From NCBI RefSeq assembly GCF_003253745.1, contig NZ_MZXV01000032.1:558001-622000 (forward strand): a stretch of DNA of 64,000 nucleotides, in the 5' to 3' direction. Numbering within the stretch: the stretch's first letter is position 1; the number at the start of each line of letters is the position of its first letter. This document shows positions 26,730-34,665 of this stretch, one piece after another. Position numbers and translations under genes: made by a program. The notes under the pieces are model-generated. The model worked only from the letters and a program-made list of their open reading frames with translations. It had not been told where the DNA came from and made no database searches. The DNA comes from Mesorhizobium kowhaii. GTDB taxonomy: Bacteria > Pseudomonadota > Alphaproteobacteria > Rhizobiales > Rhizobiaceae.

Positions 26730-27690
26730 CTGGCGCCTCGCCAAAAGCTCTCGAAAACGCTCTGGAAAACGCGGCGGCGGACGAAAATCCGGTCCGCCCG
26801 GCAATATCGGCCATAGCCACCCGGGTGTCGACCACCAGTCGGCGCGCCGCCCCCAGCCGAAGCCTGAGATAGTAGGCGCCCGGCGTCTCGCCGATCGACT
26901 TGCGGAAAATGCTCTCCAGCGTTCGCGCCGTCACGCCGGCGCGCTTTGCCACCGCTTCTATGGTCAGCGGCTGGTCGACATGCGCTTCCATCAATCGGAT
27001 GGCTTGCGCCAGCCGCGGATCGTAGCCATCGAGCCGGCCGAGCGAGACCAGCGGCTGGGCGTCGGTCGCGGCGCGCGCCTGGTCGTAGATGAAGACGCTG
27101 GCGACATCGAGGGCGACGGCCATACCGAGGCGGGTGCGAATGAGATGCAGCATCAGGTCGAAGGTCGGCGACGCACCGCCCGAGGTGAAAACCGGTCCGT
27201 CGATGACATAGCGGTCCGGGCGGACGTCGACGCCGGGAAAGGCCGACGAGAAATCCTCCATGTCCTCCCAGTGAGTGGTGGCGCTGCGCCCTTCCAGCAG
27301 GCCGGCGCGCGCGACAAGCCATGTGCCGGCCTCGACGCCGCCGCAGGCCCGCGCCGTCCAGGCGGCGCGGCGTAGGCCTGACAACAGAGCCGACGTTGCG
27401 TAATTCTGGGTGCCGAAGCCGGCGACGACGACAAGAACGTCGGTTGGATCGGCCGCGTCGAAACGTCCGCTGACCGCCACCGGCAGGCCGCAGGTGGTGA
27501 CCGGAGCCTCGCCGGTCACAGAGACCAGCTTGAAATCGAACAGGGTCTCGCCGGAGATGCGGTTGGCGGCGCGCAGGGGATCGACGGCCGACGCCACGCA
27601 CATGATGGACGAGCCGGAAAACACCAGTAGCGTCACCTTGAGCGGCGAGCGCTCGGCGCGAAAGATCGTTGGTTTTTCGCTTTTGATCAT
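26707..27690 (-). CDS. GlxA/CdhR-type AraC-family regulator of the carnitine genes
   Basis: A 327-residue transcription factor: an N-terminal DJ-1/PfpI-like (amidotransferase-fold) domain (residues about 15-190, VTLLVFSGSSIMCVASAVD, VVVAGFGTQ) and a C-terminal double helix-turn-helix AraC domain (about 215-320, AVAKRAGVTARTLESIFRKS). This layout is that of CdhR, GbdR and SouR, which sense carnitine, betaine or sarcosine. It diverges from the catabolic run starting at 27825, so it most likely activates that run in response to carnitine or a derivative. Confidence 0.87.
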   Translation of the reverse strand: MIKSEKPTIFRAERSPLKVTLLVFSGSSIMCVASAVDPLRAANRISGETLFDFKLVSVTGEAPVTTCGLPVAVSGRFDAADPTDVLVVVAGFGTQNYATSALLSGLRRAAWTARACGGVEAGTWLVARAGLLEGRSATTHWEDMEDFSSAFPGVDVRPDRYVIDGPVFTSGGASPTFDLMLHLIRTRLGMAVALDVASVFIYDQARAATDAQPLVSLGRLDGYDPRLAQAIRLMEAHVDQPLTIEAVAKRAGVTARTLESIFRKSIGETPGAYYLRLRLGAARRLVVDTRVAMADIAGRTGFSSAAAFSRAFSRAFGEAPVRLRRGW

Positions 27691-27752
27691 ATGCCCTTCG
27701 TAAAACGCAAAACAGTTTCCGACAAGTCAGGCATTGTTGGGGCAGTTCTTGT

Positions 27753-27797
27753 GCATGTCGTTGTCCCAAAACCGGTTCCCACTTTTGGGCGACATGC
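27753..27797. repeat. Palindromic intergenic repeat upstream of the carnitine genes
   Basis: GCATGTCG at the left and CGACATGC at the right, with AAAACCGGTTCCCACTTTTG in the centre. It lies between the regulator and the first catabolic gene, in the region where activator and polymerase should bind, and ends 28 bases before the BKACE start codon. Confidence 0.8.
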
Positions 27798-27824
27798 GTG
27801 GCAATCTTGATTGGGAGGATTTCG

Positions 27825-28742
27825 ATGCCGCTCGCGATGAACCGTGAGGTTTTCATTACCTGTGCCGTGACCGGGTCCGGCGGCTCGCAGGACCGCAGCC
27901 CGCATGTGCCGCGCTCGCCCAAGCAGATCGCCGATTCGGCCATCGATGCGGCCAAGGCCGGCGCCGCGATCGTGCACTGCCATGTGCGCGACCCCGAAAC
28001 CGGCAAGCCCAGGCGCGACCTGCATCTCTACCGCGAAGTGACCGAGCGCATCCGCGCGGCAGACGTCGACGTCATCCTGAACCTGACCGCCGGCATGGGC
28101 GGCGACATGGTGTTCGGCTCGCCGGAAGCGCCGCTGCCGCTCAATGAAAAAGGCACCGACATGGGCGGCGCCACCAACCGTATGGAGCATGTGCGCCTGT
28201 GCCTGCCGGAAATCTGCACGCTCGACTGCGGCACCATGAACTTCGCCGAGGCCGACTATGTCATGACCAACACGCCTGGCATGCTGCGCGCCATGGGCGG
28301 CATGATGACGGCACTCGGCGTCAAGCCGGAGATCGAGGCCTTCGACACCGGCCATCTGTGGTTCGCCAAGCAGCTGGTCGAGGAGAAGGTGCTCAATCCT
28401 GACGCTTTGGTGCAGCTATGCATGGGCGTGCCGTGGGGGGCGCCTGACGACCTCAACACCTTCATGGCCATGGTCAACAATGTGCCGTCGACCTGGAACT
28501 GGTCGGCCTTTGCCATCGGCCGCAACCAGATGGCCTATGCCGCCGCCGCGGTGCTGGCCGGCGGCAATGTCCGCGTCGGGCTGGAAGACAATCTCTGGCT
28601 CGACAAGGGCGTGCTGGCAACCAATGCGCAGTTGGTCGAGCGCGCCGCCAGCATCGTCACCAATCTGGGCGCCAGGATCCTCGGGCCCGAAGACGTGCGC
28701 AAGAAGCTGAACTTGACCAAGCGGGCGCCAATCGCGGCATAA
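27825..28742 (+). CDS. BKACE enzyme, 3-dehydrocarnitine:acetyl-CoA cleavage type
   Basis: A 305-residue enzyme of the beta-keto acid cleavage family (DUF849). Zinc ligands and active site are visible in AIVHCHVRDPETGKPRRD, with the start TCAVTGSGGSQDRSPHVP and NLTAGMGGDM. In carnitine degraders this enzyme turns dehydrocarnitine plus acetyl-CoA into betainyl-CoA plus acetoacetate. The carnitine dehydrogenase two genes downstream supports that specificity over 3-keto-5-aminohexanoate. Start 27825 follows TTGGGAGGATTTCG; an in-frame ATG 12 bases later is possible. Confidence 0.87.
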   Translation: MPLAMNREVFITCAVTGSGGSQDRSPHVPRSPKQIADSAIDAAKAGAAIVHCHVRDPETGKPRRDLHLYREVTERIRAADVDVILNLTAGMGGDMVFGSPEAPLPLNEKGTDMGGATNRMEHVRLCLPEICTLDCGTMNFAEADYVMTNTPGMLRAMGGMMTALGVKPEIEAFDTGHLWFAKQLVEEKVLNPDALVQLCMGVPWGAPDDLNTFMAMVNNVPSTWNWSAFAIGRNQMAYAAAAVLAGGNVRVGLEDNLWLDKGVLATNAQLVERAASIVTNLGARILGPEDVRKKLNLTKRAPIAA

Positions 28743-28746
28743 CCAG

Positions 28747-28795
28747 AGCATGATCCCGAAAAGTGGGAACCGGTTTTCGGAAAAGATCATGCTCC
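28747..28795. repeat. Palindromic intergenic repeat inside the carnitine operon
   Basis: GAGCATGATC ... GATCATGCTC with the centre CGAAAAGTGGGAACCGGTTT. It begins five bases after the BKACE stop codon and ends just before the ribosome site of the HD-domain gene. It is the simplest copy of the family in this window. Confidence 0.85.
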
Positions 28796-28819
28796 CAGTA
28801 AGATAACCGGGAGGTCGGC

Positions 28820-29449
28820 ATGACTACCGTCAAGTTCACTGCGATGAAGGATGGCGACCGGGACGACTACGAGTTCCTGACCGCGCACGAAATCGACTAC
28901 GCGGCCAAGACCGGCGAGCGGCTGCTCGACGCTCTGGTCCAGCTCGACGAGGGCCTGTCGGGCTACAAGATCACCCGGCTCGGCCATTCGCTGCAGGCGG
29001 CGACACGCGCCTGGCGCGACGGTGCCGACACCGACTGGATCGCCTGCGCGCTGCTGCACGATATCGGCGACATCTATGCGCCCTACAATCACGACGAATA
29101 CGCCGCTTCGATCCTGAAGCCGTTCGTGCGCGAGCAATGCACCTGGGTGGTGGAGAAGCACGGCGATTTCCAGCGGCTCTATTATGCCCATCACCTCGGC
29201 GGCAACCGCCATGCGCGCGACCGCTTCGCTGGCCACGCCTATTTCGACGATTGCGACCAATTCTGTGAACGCTGGGACCAGTCGAGCTTCGACCCCGACT
29301 ATGACACGCTGCCGATCGAATTCTTCCGGCCGTTCGTGCTCGAAGTCTTTGCCCGCAAGGCCTACGACGCGTCAGTGATCCGCGCCGGCGAGCGCGTGCC
29401 CCTCATCGATCCCACAACCGCCACGACAAGAACCGGAGCCCCAGCATGA
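28820..29449 (+). CDS. HD-domain protein, possible PhnZ/MIOX-type di-iron oxygenase
   Basis: A 209-residue protein. Candidate metal ligands are His56 (LGHSLQAATRA), His80-Asp81 (CALLHDIGD), His91 (NHDEYAASIL), His114 (VEKHGDF) and Asp153 (RWDQSSFD). As I remember PhnZ (H34, H58, D59, H80, H104, D161), the spacing from the first His to the HD pair and between the later two His is close to it, and six protein ligands suit a di-iron oxygenase better than a simple phosphohydrolase. It overlaps the carnitine dehydrogenase gene by four bases (ATGA), so it belongs to the pathway. Its step is unknown; hydroxylation or C-C/C-N cleavage of a quaternary amine intermediate is possible, as is a phosphohydrolase role. 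Confidence 0.7.
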   Translation: MTTVKFTAMKDGDRDDYEFLTAHEIDYAAKTGERLLDALVQLDEGLSGYKITRLGHSLQAATRAWRDGADTDWIACALLHDIGDIYAPYNHDEYAASILKPFVREQCTWVVEKHGDFQRLYYAHHLGGNRHARDRFAGHAYFDDCDQFCERWDQSSFDPDYDTLPIEFFRPFVLEVFARKAYDASVIRAGERVPLIDPTTATTRTGAPA

Positions 29450-30549
29450 GCATCATCAACAAGGCAGCCGCCATCGGTGGCGGCGTCATCGGCGCCGGCT
29501 GGATGGCGCGCCTGCTGCTCAACGGCATCGACGTTTCGATCTTCGATCCCGATCCGGAGGCGTCGCGCAAGGTCAGCGAAGTGATGAAGGGCGCACGCCG
29601 CGCCTACAAGCAGATGGTGCCCGGCGGCCTGCCGAAAGAGGGCAGACTGACCTTTGCCGCGACCATCGCCGAGGCGGTGGCGGACGCCGATTTCATCCAG
29701 GAAAGCGTGCCGGAACGGCTCGACCTCAAGCACCGCGTGCTGGCCGAGATCGATGCCCATGCGCCGGCCAACGCCATTGTCGGCTCCTCGACCTCCGGCA
29801 TCAAGCCGACCGACATGCAGGTGGCGATGAAGAAGCACCCGGAGCGGCTGGTCGTCGGCCATCCGTTCAACCCGGTCTATCTCCTGCCGCTGGTCGAGAT
29901 CGTCGGCGGCGAACAGACCTTCCCGGAGGCGATCGAGGTCGCCAAGGAGATTTACGCCTCGATCGGAATGAAGCCTGTCGTCATCCGCAAGGAGATCGAG
30001 GCCTTCGTCGGCGACCGCCTGCTCGAAGCCGCATGGCGCGAGGCGCTGTGGCTGATCAAGGACGGCATCTGCACGGTCGAGGAACTCGACGATATCATGC
30101 GCTATGGCTTCGGCCTGCGCTGGGCGCAGATGGGCATGTTCCAGGTCTATCGCGTCGCCGGCGGCGAGGCCGGCATGCGCCACTTCATGGCGCAGTTCGG
30201 CCCGTGCCTTAAGTGGCCATGGACCAAGCTGATGGACGTGCCGGAGTTCAACGACGAGTTGGTCGACCTGATCGCCACGCAGTCGGACGACCAGGCGCAC
30301 GGCCTGTCGATCCGCGAACTGGAAAAGATCCGCGACGACAATCTGGTCGCCATCATGGACGCGCTGTCGAAGCAGAACAAAGGCAAGGGCTGGGGTGCCG
30401 GCGCCTTGCACAAGGACTATACCAAGCAGCTGGCCAAACTGGCGGCGAAGAAGCCGACGGCCTCCAAGGCGGCAGAAAAGGCCAAGGCGAGCAAGCCGGT
30501 GAAGAAAGCCGAGAAGCCGAAGAAGAAGACCGGCAAGAAGAAAGGCTGA
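29446..30549 (+). CDS. lcdH: L-carnitine dehydrogenase (3-hydroxyacyl-CoA dehydrogenase family)
   Basis: A 367-residue NAD-dependent dehydrogenase oxidising L-carnitine to 3-dehydrocarnitine. The Rossmann motif is AIGGGVIGAGWMARLL; the catalytic His lies in VVGHPFNPVYLLPLVE, and Glu follows in that segment. The substrate assignment comes from the BKACE, CaiD and CdhR-type neighbours. Known carnitine dehydrogenases are often fused to a thioesterase; here there is none, and the last 35 residues are a Lys/Ala-rich tail with 15 lysines, resembling histone H1-like tails. It overlaps the HD-domain gene by four bases and lies four bases before the acyl-CoA dehydrogenase gene. Confidence 0.88.
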   Translation: MSIINKAAAIGGGVIGAGWMARLLLNGIDVSIFDPDPEASRKVSEVMKGARRAYKQMVPGGLPKEGRLTFAATIAEAVADADFIQESVPERLDLKHRVLAEIDAHAPANAIVGSSTSGIKPTDMQVAMKKHPERLVVGHPFNPVYLLPLVEIVGGEQTFPEAIEVAKEIYASIGMKPVVIRKEIEAFVGDRLLEAAWREALWLIKDGICTVEELDDIMRYGFGLRWAQMGMFQVYRVAGGEAGMRHFMAQFGPCLKWPWTKLMDVPEFNDELVDLIATQSDDQAHGLSIRELEKIRDDNLVAIMDALSKQNKGKGWGAGALHKDYTKQLAKLAAKKPTASKAAEKAKASKPVKKAEKPKKKTGKKKG

Positions 30550-30553
30550 CAGC

Positions 30554-31717
30554 ATGGATTTCGGTCTGTCTGAGGAACAGAAGCTCATCGTCGAAACGAC
30601 GCGCGCCTTCGTCGAGAACGAGCTTTACCCGCATGAACGCGAGGTGGAACGCACCGGCGTGCTGCGCCGCGAGCTGATCGAGGAGATCAAGGCCAAGGCG
30701 ATCGAAGCCGGCCTCTACGCCGCCAACATGCCGGCGGACGTCGGTGGCGCCGGGCTCGATACGGTGACCTGGCTGCTCTATGAAAAGGAGCTCGGCCGCG
30801 CTAACTACGCGCTGCATTGGACCTGCGTGGCGCGTCCCTCCAACATCCTTTTGGCCGGCACGCCGGAGCAGCGCGAAAAATATCTGTTCCCTTGCATCCG
30901 CGGCGAGAAATGGGACTGCCTGGCGATGACCGAGCCAGGCGCCGGTTCCGATCTGCGCGGTATGAAGGCGACCGCGGTGCAGGATGGCGACGACTGGGTG
31001 CTGAACGGCACCAAGCATTTCATCAGCCATGCCGATCTCGCCGATTTCGCGATTTGTTTCATGGCTTCGGGCGAAGAGGATTCGCCGCGCGGCAAGCGCA
31101 AGAAGATCACCGCTTTCTTCGTCGACAAGGGCACCAAAGGTTTTGCCGTGCGCGACGGCTATCGCAACGTCTCGCATCGCGGCTACACCAACGCCATCCT
31201 TGAATTCGACGATTGCCGGCTGCCCGCAAGCCAGGTTCTTGGGGAGGTTCACAAGGGCTTTGACGTCGCCAATTCCTGGCTCGGTGCAACGCGCCTGCAG
31301 GTCGGCGCCACCTGTCTCGGCCGCGCCGAGCGGGCGCTTGGCCATGCCGTGGAATATGCCGCGCAGCGCCAGCAGTTCGGCCAGCAGATCGGCAAGTTCC
31401 AGGGCGTGTCGTTCAAGCTTGCCGACATGGCGACCGAACTGAAGGCCGCCGACCTGATGGTGTTCGAAGCCGGCTGGAAGTACGATCAGGGCACCGTCAC
31501 TGATCAGGACATGGCCATGGCCAAGCTGAAGGCCACTGAAATGCTTGCCTTCGTCGCCGATGAAGCGATCCAGGTCCATGGCGGCATGGGGCTGATGGAC
31601 GACCTGCCGCTGGAGCGTATCTGGCGCGACGCGCGCGTCGAGCGCATCTGGGAAGGCACGTCCGAGATTCAGCGCCACATTATTTCGCGGGCGCTGCTGC
31701 GCCCGTTTGGAGCCTGA
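30554..31717 (+). CDS. Acyl-CoA dehydrogenase, probably gamma-butyrobetainyl-CoA specific
   Basis: A 387-residue FAD-dependent dehydrogenase. Family signatures are CLAMTEPGAGSDLRGMKATA, LGRAERALGHAVEYAAQRQQFG and the C-terminal AIQVHGGMGLMDDLPLERIWRD with RIWEGTSEIQRHII. In this setting it would oxidise gamma-butyrobetainyl-CoA to crotonobetainyl-CoA, which the CaiD-like hydratase converts to carnitinyl-CoA. The specificity is inferred from neighbours; other short acyl-CoAs are possible. It is followed by a palindromic repeat that overlaps its stop codon. Confidence 0.87.
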   Translation: MDFGLSEEQKLIVETTRAFVENELYPHEREVERTGVLRRELIEEIKAKAIEAGLYAANMPADVGGAGLDTVTWLLYEKELGRANYALHWTCVARPSNILLAGTPEQREKYLFPCIRGEKWDCLAMTEPGAGSDLRGMKATAVQDGDDWVLNGTKHFISHADLADFAICFMASGEEDSPRGKRKKITAFFVDKGTKGFAVRDGYRNVSHRGYTNAILEFDDCRLPASQVLGEVHKGFDVANSWLGATRLQVGATCLGRAERALGHAVEYAAQRQQFGQQIGKFQGVSFKLADMATELKAADLMVFEAGWKYDQGTVTDQDMAMAKLKATEMLAFVADEAIQVHGGMGLMDDLPLERIWRDARVERIWEGTSEIQRHIISRALLRPFGA

Positions 31718-31795
31718 GCATGATCCCGAAAAGTGGAATCCGGTTTTCTCGGACAAACGATCTCGTTTGTCCTGAGATCATGCTCCAACGAGAAG
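31716..31795. repeat. Palindromic intergenic repeat with a second nested hairpin
   Basis: GAGCATGATC ... GATCATGCTC frames the element, as in the copy at 28747. In the right half it holds an extra perfect hairpin, GGACAAACGA-TC-TCGTTTGTCC (31751-31772). The left end overlaps the TGA stop of the acyl-CoA dehydrogenase, and the right end is six bases before the next start codon. Confidence 0.85.
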
Positions 31796-31801
31796 GCCAT
31801 C

Positions 31802-33880
31802 ATGCATAAACTCGAACGTCTCCTGCGGCCGAAGTCGATCGCTGTCTTCGGTGGCGCGCAGGCTGCCGCAGTTGTCGCACAATCAATCAAGATGGGCTTT
31901 GCCGGCGAGATCTGGCCGGTGCATCCGACCAAGGACGAGGTCGCCGGCCGCAAGGCCTATCGTTCGGTGGCCGACCTGCCCGGCGCGCCTGACGCCGCCT
32001 TTGTCGGCGTCAACCGCCACCTGACCATCGAGGTGGTCAAGGCGCTGGCCGAACGCGGCGCCGGCGGCGCCGTCTGCTTTGCCGCCGGCTTCCTCGAGAC
32101 CGAGGCCTATGACGACGACGGCGAGCGTCTGCAGGCCGAACTGGTTGCCGCGGCAGGCCAGATGCCGATCATCGGACCGAACTGCTATGGCCTGATCAAC
32201 TATGCCGACGGCGCGCTTTTGTGGCCCGACCAGCATGGTGGCATCAGGCTGGCCGAGGGTGGCAAAGGCGTCGCCATCATCACCCAGTCGTCCAACATCG
32301 CCATCAACATGACGATGCAGAAGCGCGGCCTGCCGATCGCCTTCCTGATGACCGCCGGCAACCAGGCGCAGACCGGCCTGTCCGAAATGGCGCTTGGCCT
32401 GATCGAGGACGAGCGGGTCACGTCGCTCGGCCTGCACATCGAGGCCTTCGATTCGGTAGCCGGATTCGAACGGCTGGCGGCCCGCGCCCGCGAACTGAGG
32501 AAGCCGATCATCGCCATGAAAGTCGGCCGCTCCGAACAGGCGCGGCAGGCGACAGTCTCGCACACCGCCTCGCTGGCCGGCTCGGACGCGGCCTCGGGCG
32601 CCTTCCTGAGGCGGCTCGGCATTGCCCGTGTCGATTCCATTCCGGCCTTCATCGAGGCGCTGAAGCTGCTGCACGTCACCGGACCTTTGCCCGGCTATCG
32701 GCTGTCGTCGATGAGCTGCTCGGGCGGCGAGGCGTCGGTCATGGCAGACAGCGCCGAAGGGCGCTGGGTCAATTTCCCTGACCTGACCGGCACGCACCGC
32801 GCTCATGTCAAATCGACGCTTGGGCCGCTGGTTGCGGTGGCCAACCCGCTCGACTACCACACCTTCATCTGGAACAACGAGCCGGCGATGACCGCCACTT
32901 TCACCGCCATGGTGTCGGGCGGCTTCGACCTCAACATGCTGGTGCTCGACTTCCCGCGCCCCGACCGGTGCTCGGACACCGACTGGTGGGCGACGCTGCG
33001 CGCCTTCGAATCGGCGCTGAAGACCAACAAGGCGCAAGGCGCGATCGTGTCCTCGCTGCCGGAGAACCTGCCGGAGGAGTACACGGCCGGGCTGATGGCG
33101 CGTGGCATGGTGCCGTTGTTCGGCATTTCCGAGGCCATGGATGCCGCCCAGGCGGCAGCCTTCATCGGCTGGGCGTGGCGCGAGCCGCAGGCGCAGCCGA
33201 TCGACACGTCCGCCTCTGGCGCGCCTGGCGGCGACCACGTCACGCCCGACGAGGCCGAGGCAAAATCGCGGCTGATCAAGGCAGGCCTGCCGGTGCCCAA
33301 GGGCGAACGCGCCGCCAATGCCGTCGAGGCGGTGATCTCGTCGATGGCGCTCGGCTTTCCGGTGGCGCTGAAGGCGCTGGGCGTCACCCACAAATCCGAG
33401 GTCGGCGCTGTCAGGCTCAACCTCAAGGACGCCGAATCCGTCAGCACGGCGGCGCATGACCTGCTGCCGCTCGGCACCGGCCTCTATGTCGAGCACATGG
33501 TGCGCGACGGTGTCGCCGAACTGATCGTCGGCTTCACCCGTGACCCGATGTTCGGCGCGGTGATGACGCTGGGCACCGGCGGCGTGCTGGTCGAGCTGTT
33601 GCGCGACAGCGTCACGCTGATGCTGCCGGCAACCCGCGACGACATCGAGGCGGCGTTGCGCGGCCTCAAACTGTTCCCGTTGCTCGAAGGCTATCGCGGC
33701 CGGCCGAAAGCCGACGTCGCGGCTGCCATCGACGCCATCTCCGGCATTGCCGCCTTCGTGCAACAGAATGCCGGCGAGATCGAGGAACTCGACATCAACC
33801 CGTTGATCGTCTGCACGCAGGGTAAGGGCGCCTGGATCGCCGATGCACTGCTGGTGCTGGGAGACAAGAAGAATGTCTGA
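31802..33880 (+). CDS. NDP-forming acyl-CoA ligase (acetate-CoA ligase family)
   Basis: A 692-residue enzyme with a CoA-binding domain (LLRPKSIAVFGGAQAA), succinyl-CoA-ligase-like domains with the likely phospho-histidine His254 (VSHTASLAGSD), and a C-terminal ATP-grasp domain (about 480-690; PVALKALGVTHKSEVGAVRL, ELDINPLIV). It would activate gamma-butyrobetaine or carnitine to a CoA thioester for the dehydrogenase and hydratase beside it. Start 31802 is preceded by CGAGAAGGCC; a longer frame would run through the palindromic repeat and was rejected. It overlaps the hydratase gene by eight bases. Confidence 0.86.
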   Translation: MHKLERLLRPKSIAVFGGAQAAAVVAQSIKMGFAGEIWPVHPTKDEVAGRKAYRSVADLPGAPDAAFVGVNRHLTIEVVKALAERGAGGAVCFAAGFLETEAYDDDGERLQAELVAAAGQMPIIGPNCYGLINYADGALLWPDQHGGIRLAEGGKGVAIITQSSNIAINMTMQKRGLPIAFLMTAGNQAQTGLSEMALGLIEDERVTSLGLHIEAFDSVAGFERLAARARELRKPIIAMKVGRSEQARQATVSHTASLAGSDAASGAFLRRLGIARVDSIPAFIEALKLLHVTGPLPGYRLSSMSCSGGEASVMADSAEGRWVNFPDLTGTHRAHVKSTLGPLVAVANPLDYHTFIWNNEPAMTATFTAMVSGGFDLNMLVLDFPRPDRCSDTDWWATLRAFESALKTNKAQGAIVSSLPENLPEEYTAGLMARGMVPLFGISEAMDAAQAAAFIGWAWREPQAQPIDTSASGAPGGDHVTPDEAEAKSRLIKAGLPVPKGERAANAVEAVISSMALGFPVALKALGVTHKSEVGAVRLNLKDAESVSTAAHDLLPLGTGLYVEHMVRDGVAELIVGFTRDPMFGAVMTLGTGGVLVELLRDSVTLMLPATRDDIEAALRGLKLFPLLEGYRGRPKADVAAAIDAISGIAAFVQQNAGEIEELDINPLIVCTQGKGAWIADALLVLGDKKNV

Positions 33881-34655
33881 TGTCATTTCGACCCGCCGGG
33901 AAGGCACCATCCTTGAGGTCACGCTCGACCGGCCCAAGGCCAACGCCATCGACCTCAAGACCTCACGGCTGATGGGCGAGACGTTCAAGGCATTCCGCGA
34001 CGATCCGGAGTTGCGCGTCGCCATCGTCAAGACCGCCGGCGACAAGTTCTTCTGCGCCGGCTGGGACCTGAAGGCGGCGGCCGGCGGCGATGCGGTCGAC
34101 GGCGACTATGGCGTCGGCGGATTTGCCGGGCTGCAGGAGCTGCGCGACCTCAACAAGCCCGTCATCGCCTGCGTTAACGGCATGGCGGTGGGCGGCGGCT
34201 TCGAGCTGGCGCTGTCGTGCGACCTCATCTACGCCTCCGATCATTCCTCCTTCGCGCTGCCCGAGATCCGCGCCGGCACATTGGCCGATGCCGCGACGAT
34301 CAAATTGCCGAAGCGCATCCCCTACCATGTCGCCATGGACCTTTTGCTCACCGGCCGCTGGATGGATGTCGCCGAGGCGCATCGCTGGGGACTGGTCAAC
34401 GAGGTGCTGCCGAAGGAGAAGCTTGAAGACCGCGTCTGGGAGATCGCCCGGCTGCTCGCCGGCGGCCCGCCACTGGTGTTTGCCGCGATCAAGGAGACGG
34501 CGCGCGTGGCCGAGGCGCTCACCTTCCAGGACGCGATGAACAAGGTAACGCGCCGCCAGCTGCCGACGGTCGATGCCCTCTATGGTTCCGAGGACAGTAT
34601 GGAAGGTTTTCGCGCGTTCGCCGAAAAGCGCGAGCCGGTGTGGAAGGGGAAGTAG
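33873..34655 (+). CDS. caiD: Carnitinyl-CoA dehydratase-like enoyl-CoA hydratase
   Basis: A 260-residue crotonase-fold enzyme. The oxyanion-hole residues lie in DKFFCAGWDLKAAA and NGMAVGGGFELALSCDLIYA; the CAGWDLKA form is characteristic of CaiD. It would hydrate crotonobetainyl-CoA to carnitinyl-CoA. The start overlaps the ligase stop by eight bases and follows GGGAGACAAGAAG. With the ligase and dehydrogenase it makes a gamma-butyrobetaine branch feeding into carnitine. Confidence 0.88.
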   Translation: MSDVISTRREGTILEVTLDRPKANAIDLKTSRLMGETFKAFRDDPELRVAIVKTAGDKFFCAGWDLKAAAGGDAVDGDYGVGGFAGLQELRDLNKPVIACVNGMAVGGGFELALSCDLIYASDHSSFALPEIRAGTLADAATIKLPKRIPYHVAMDLLLTGRWMDVAEAHRWGLVNEVLPKEKLEDRVWEIARLLAGGPPLVFAAIKETARVAEALTFQDAMNKVTRRQLPTVDALYGSEDSMEGFRAFAEKREPVWKGK

Positions 34656-34665
34656 TGGCGGCCCC

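Noticed and set aside
31883..34045. A 720-codon minus-strand frame opposite the acyl-CoA ligase gene
   Set aside because: The plus strand has a complete family match; the antisense product has no recognisable domain.
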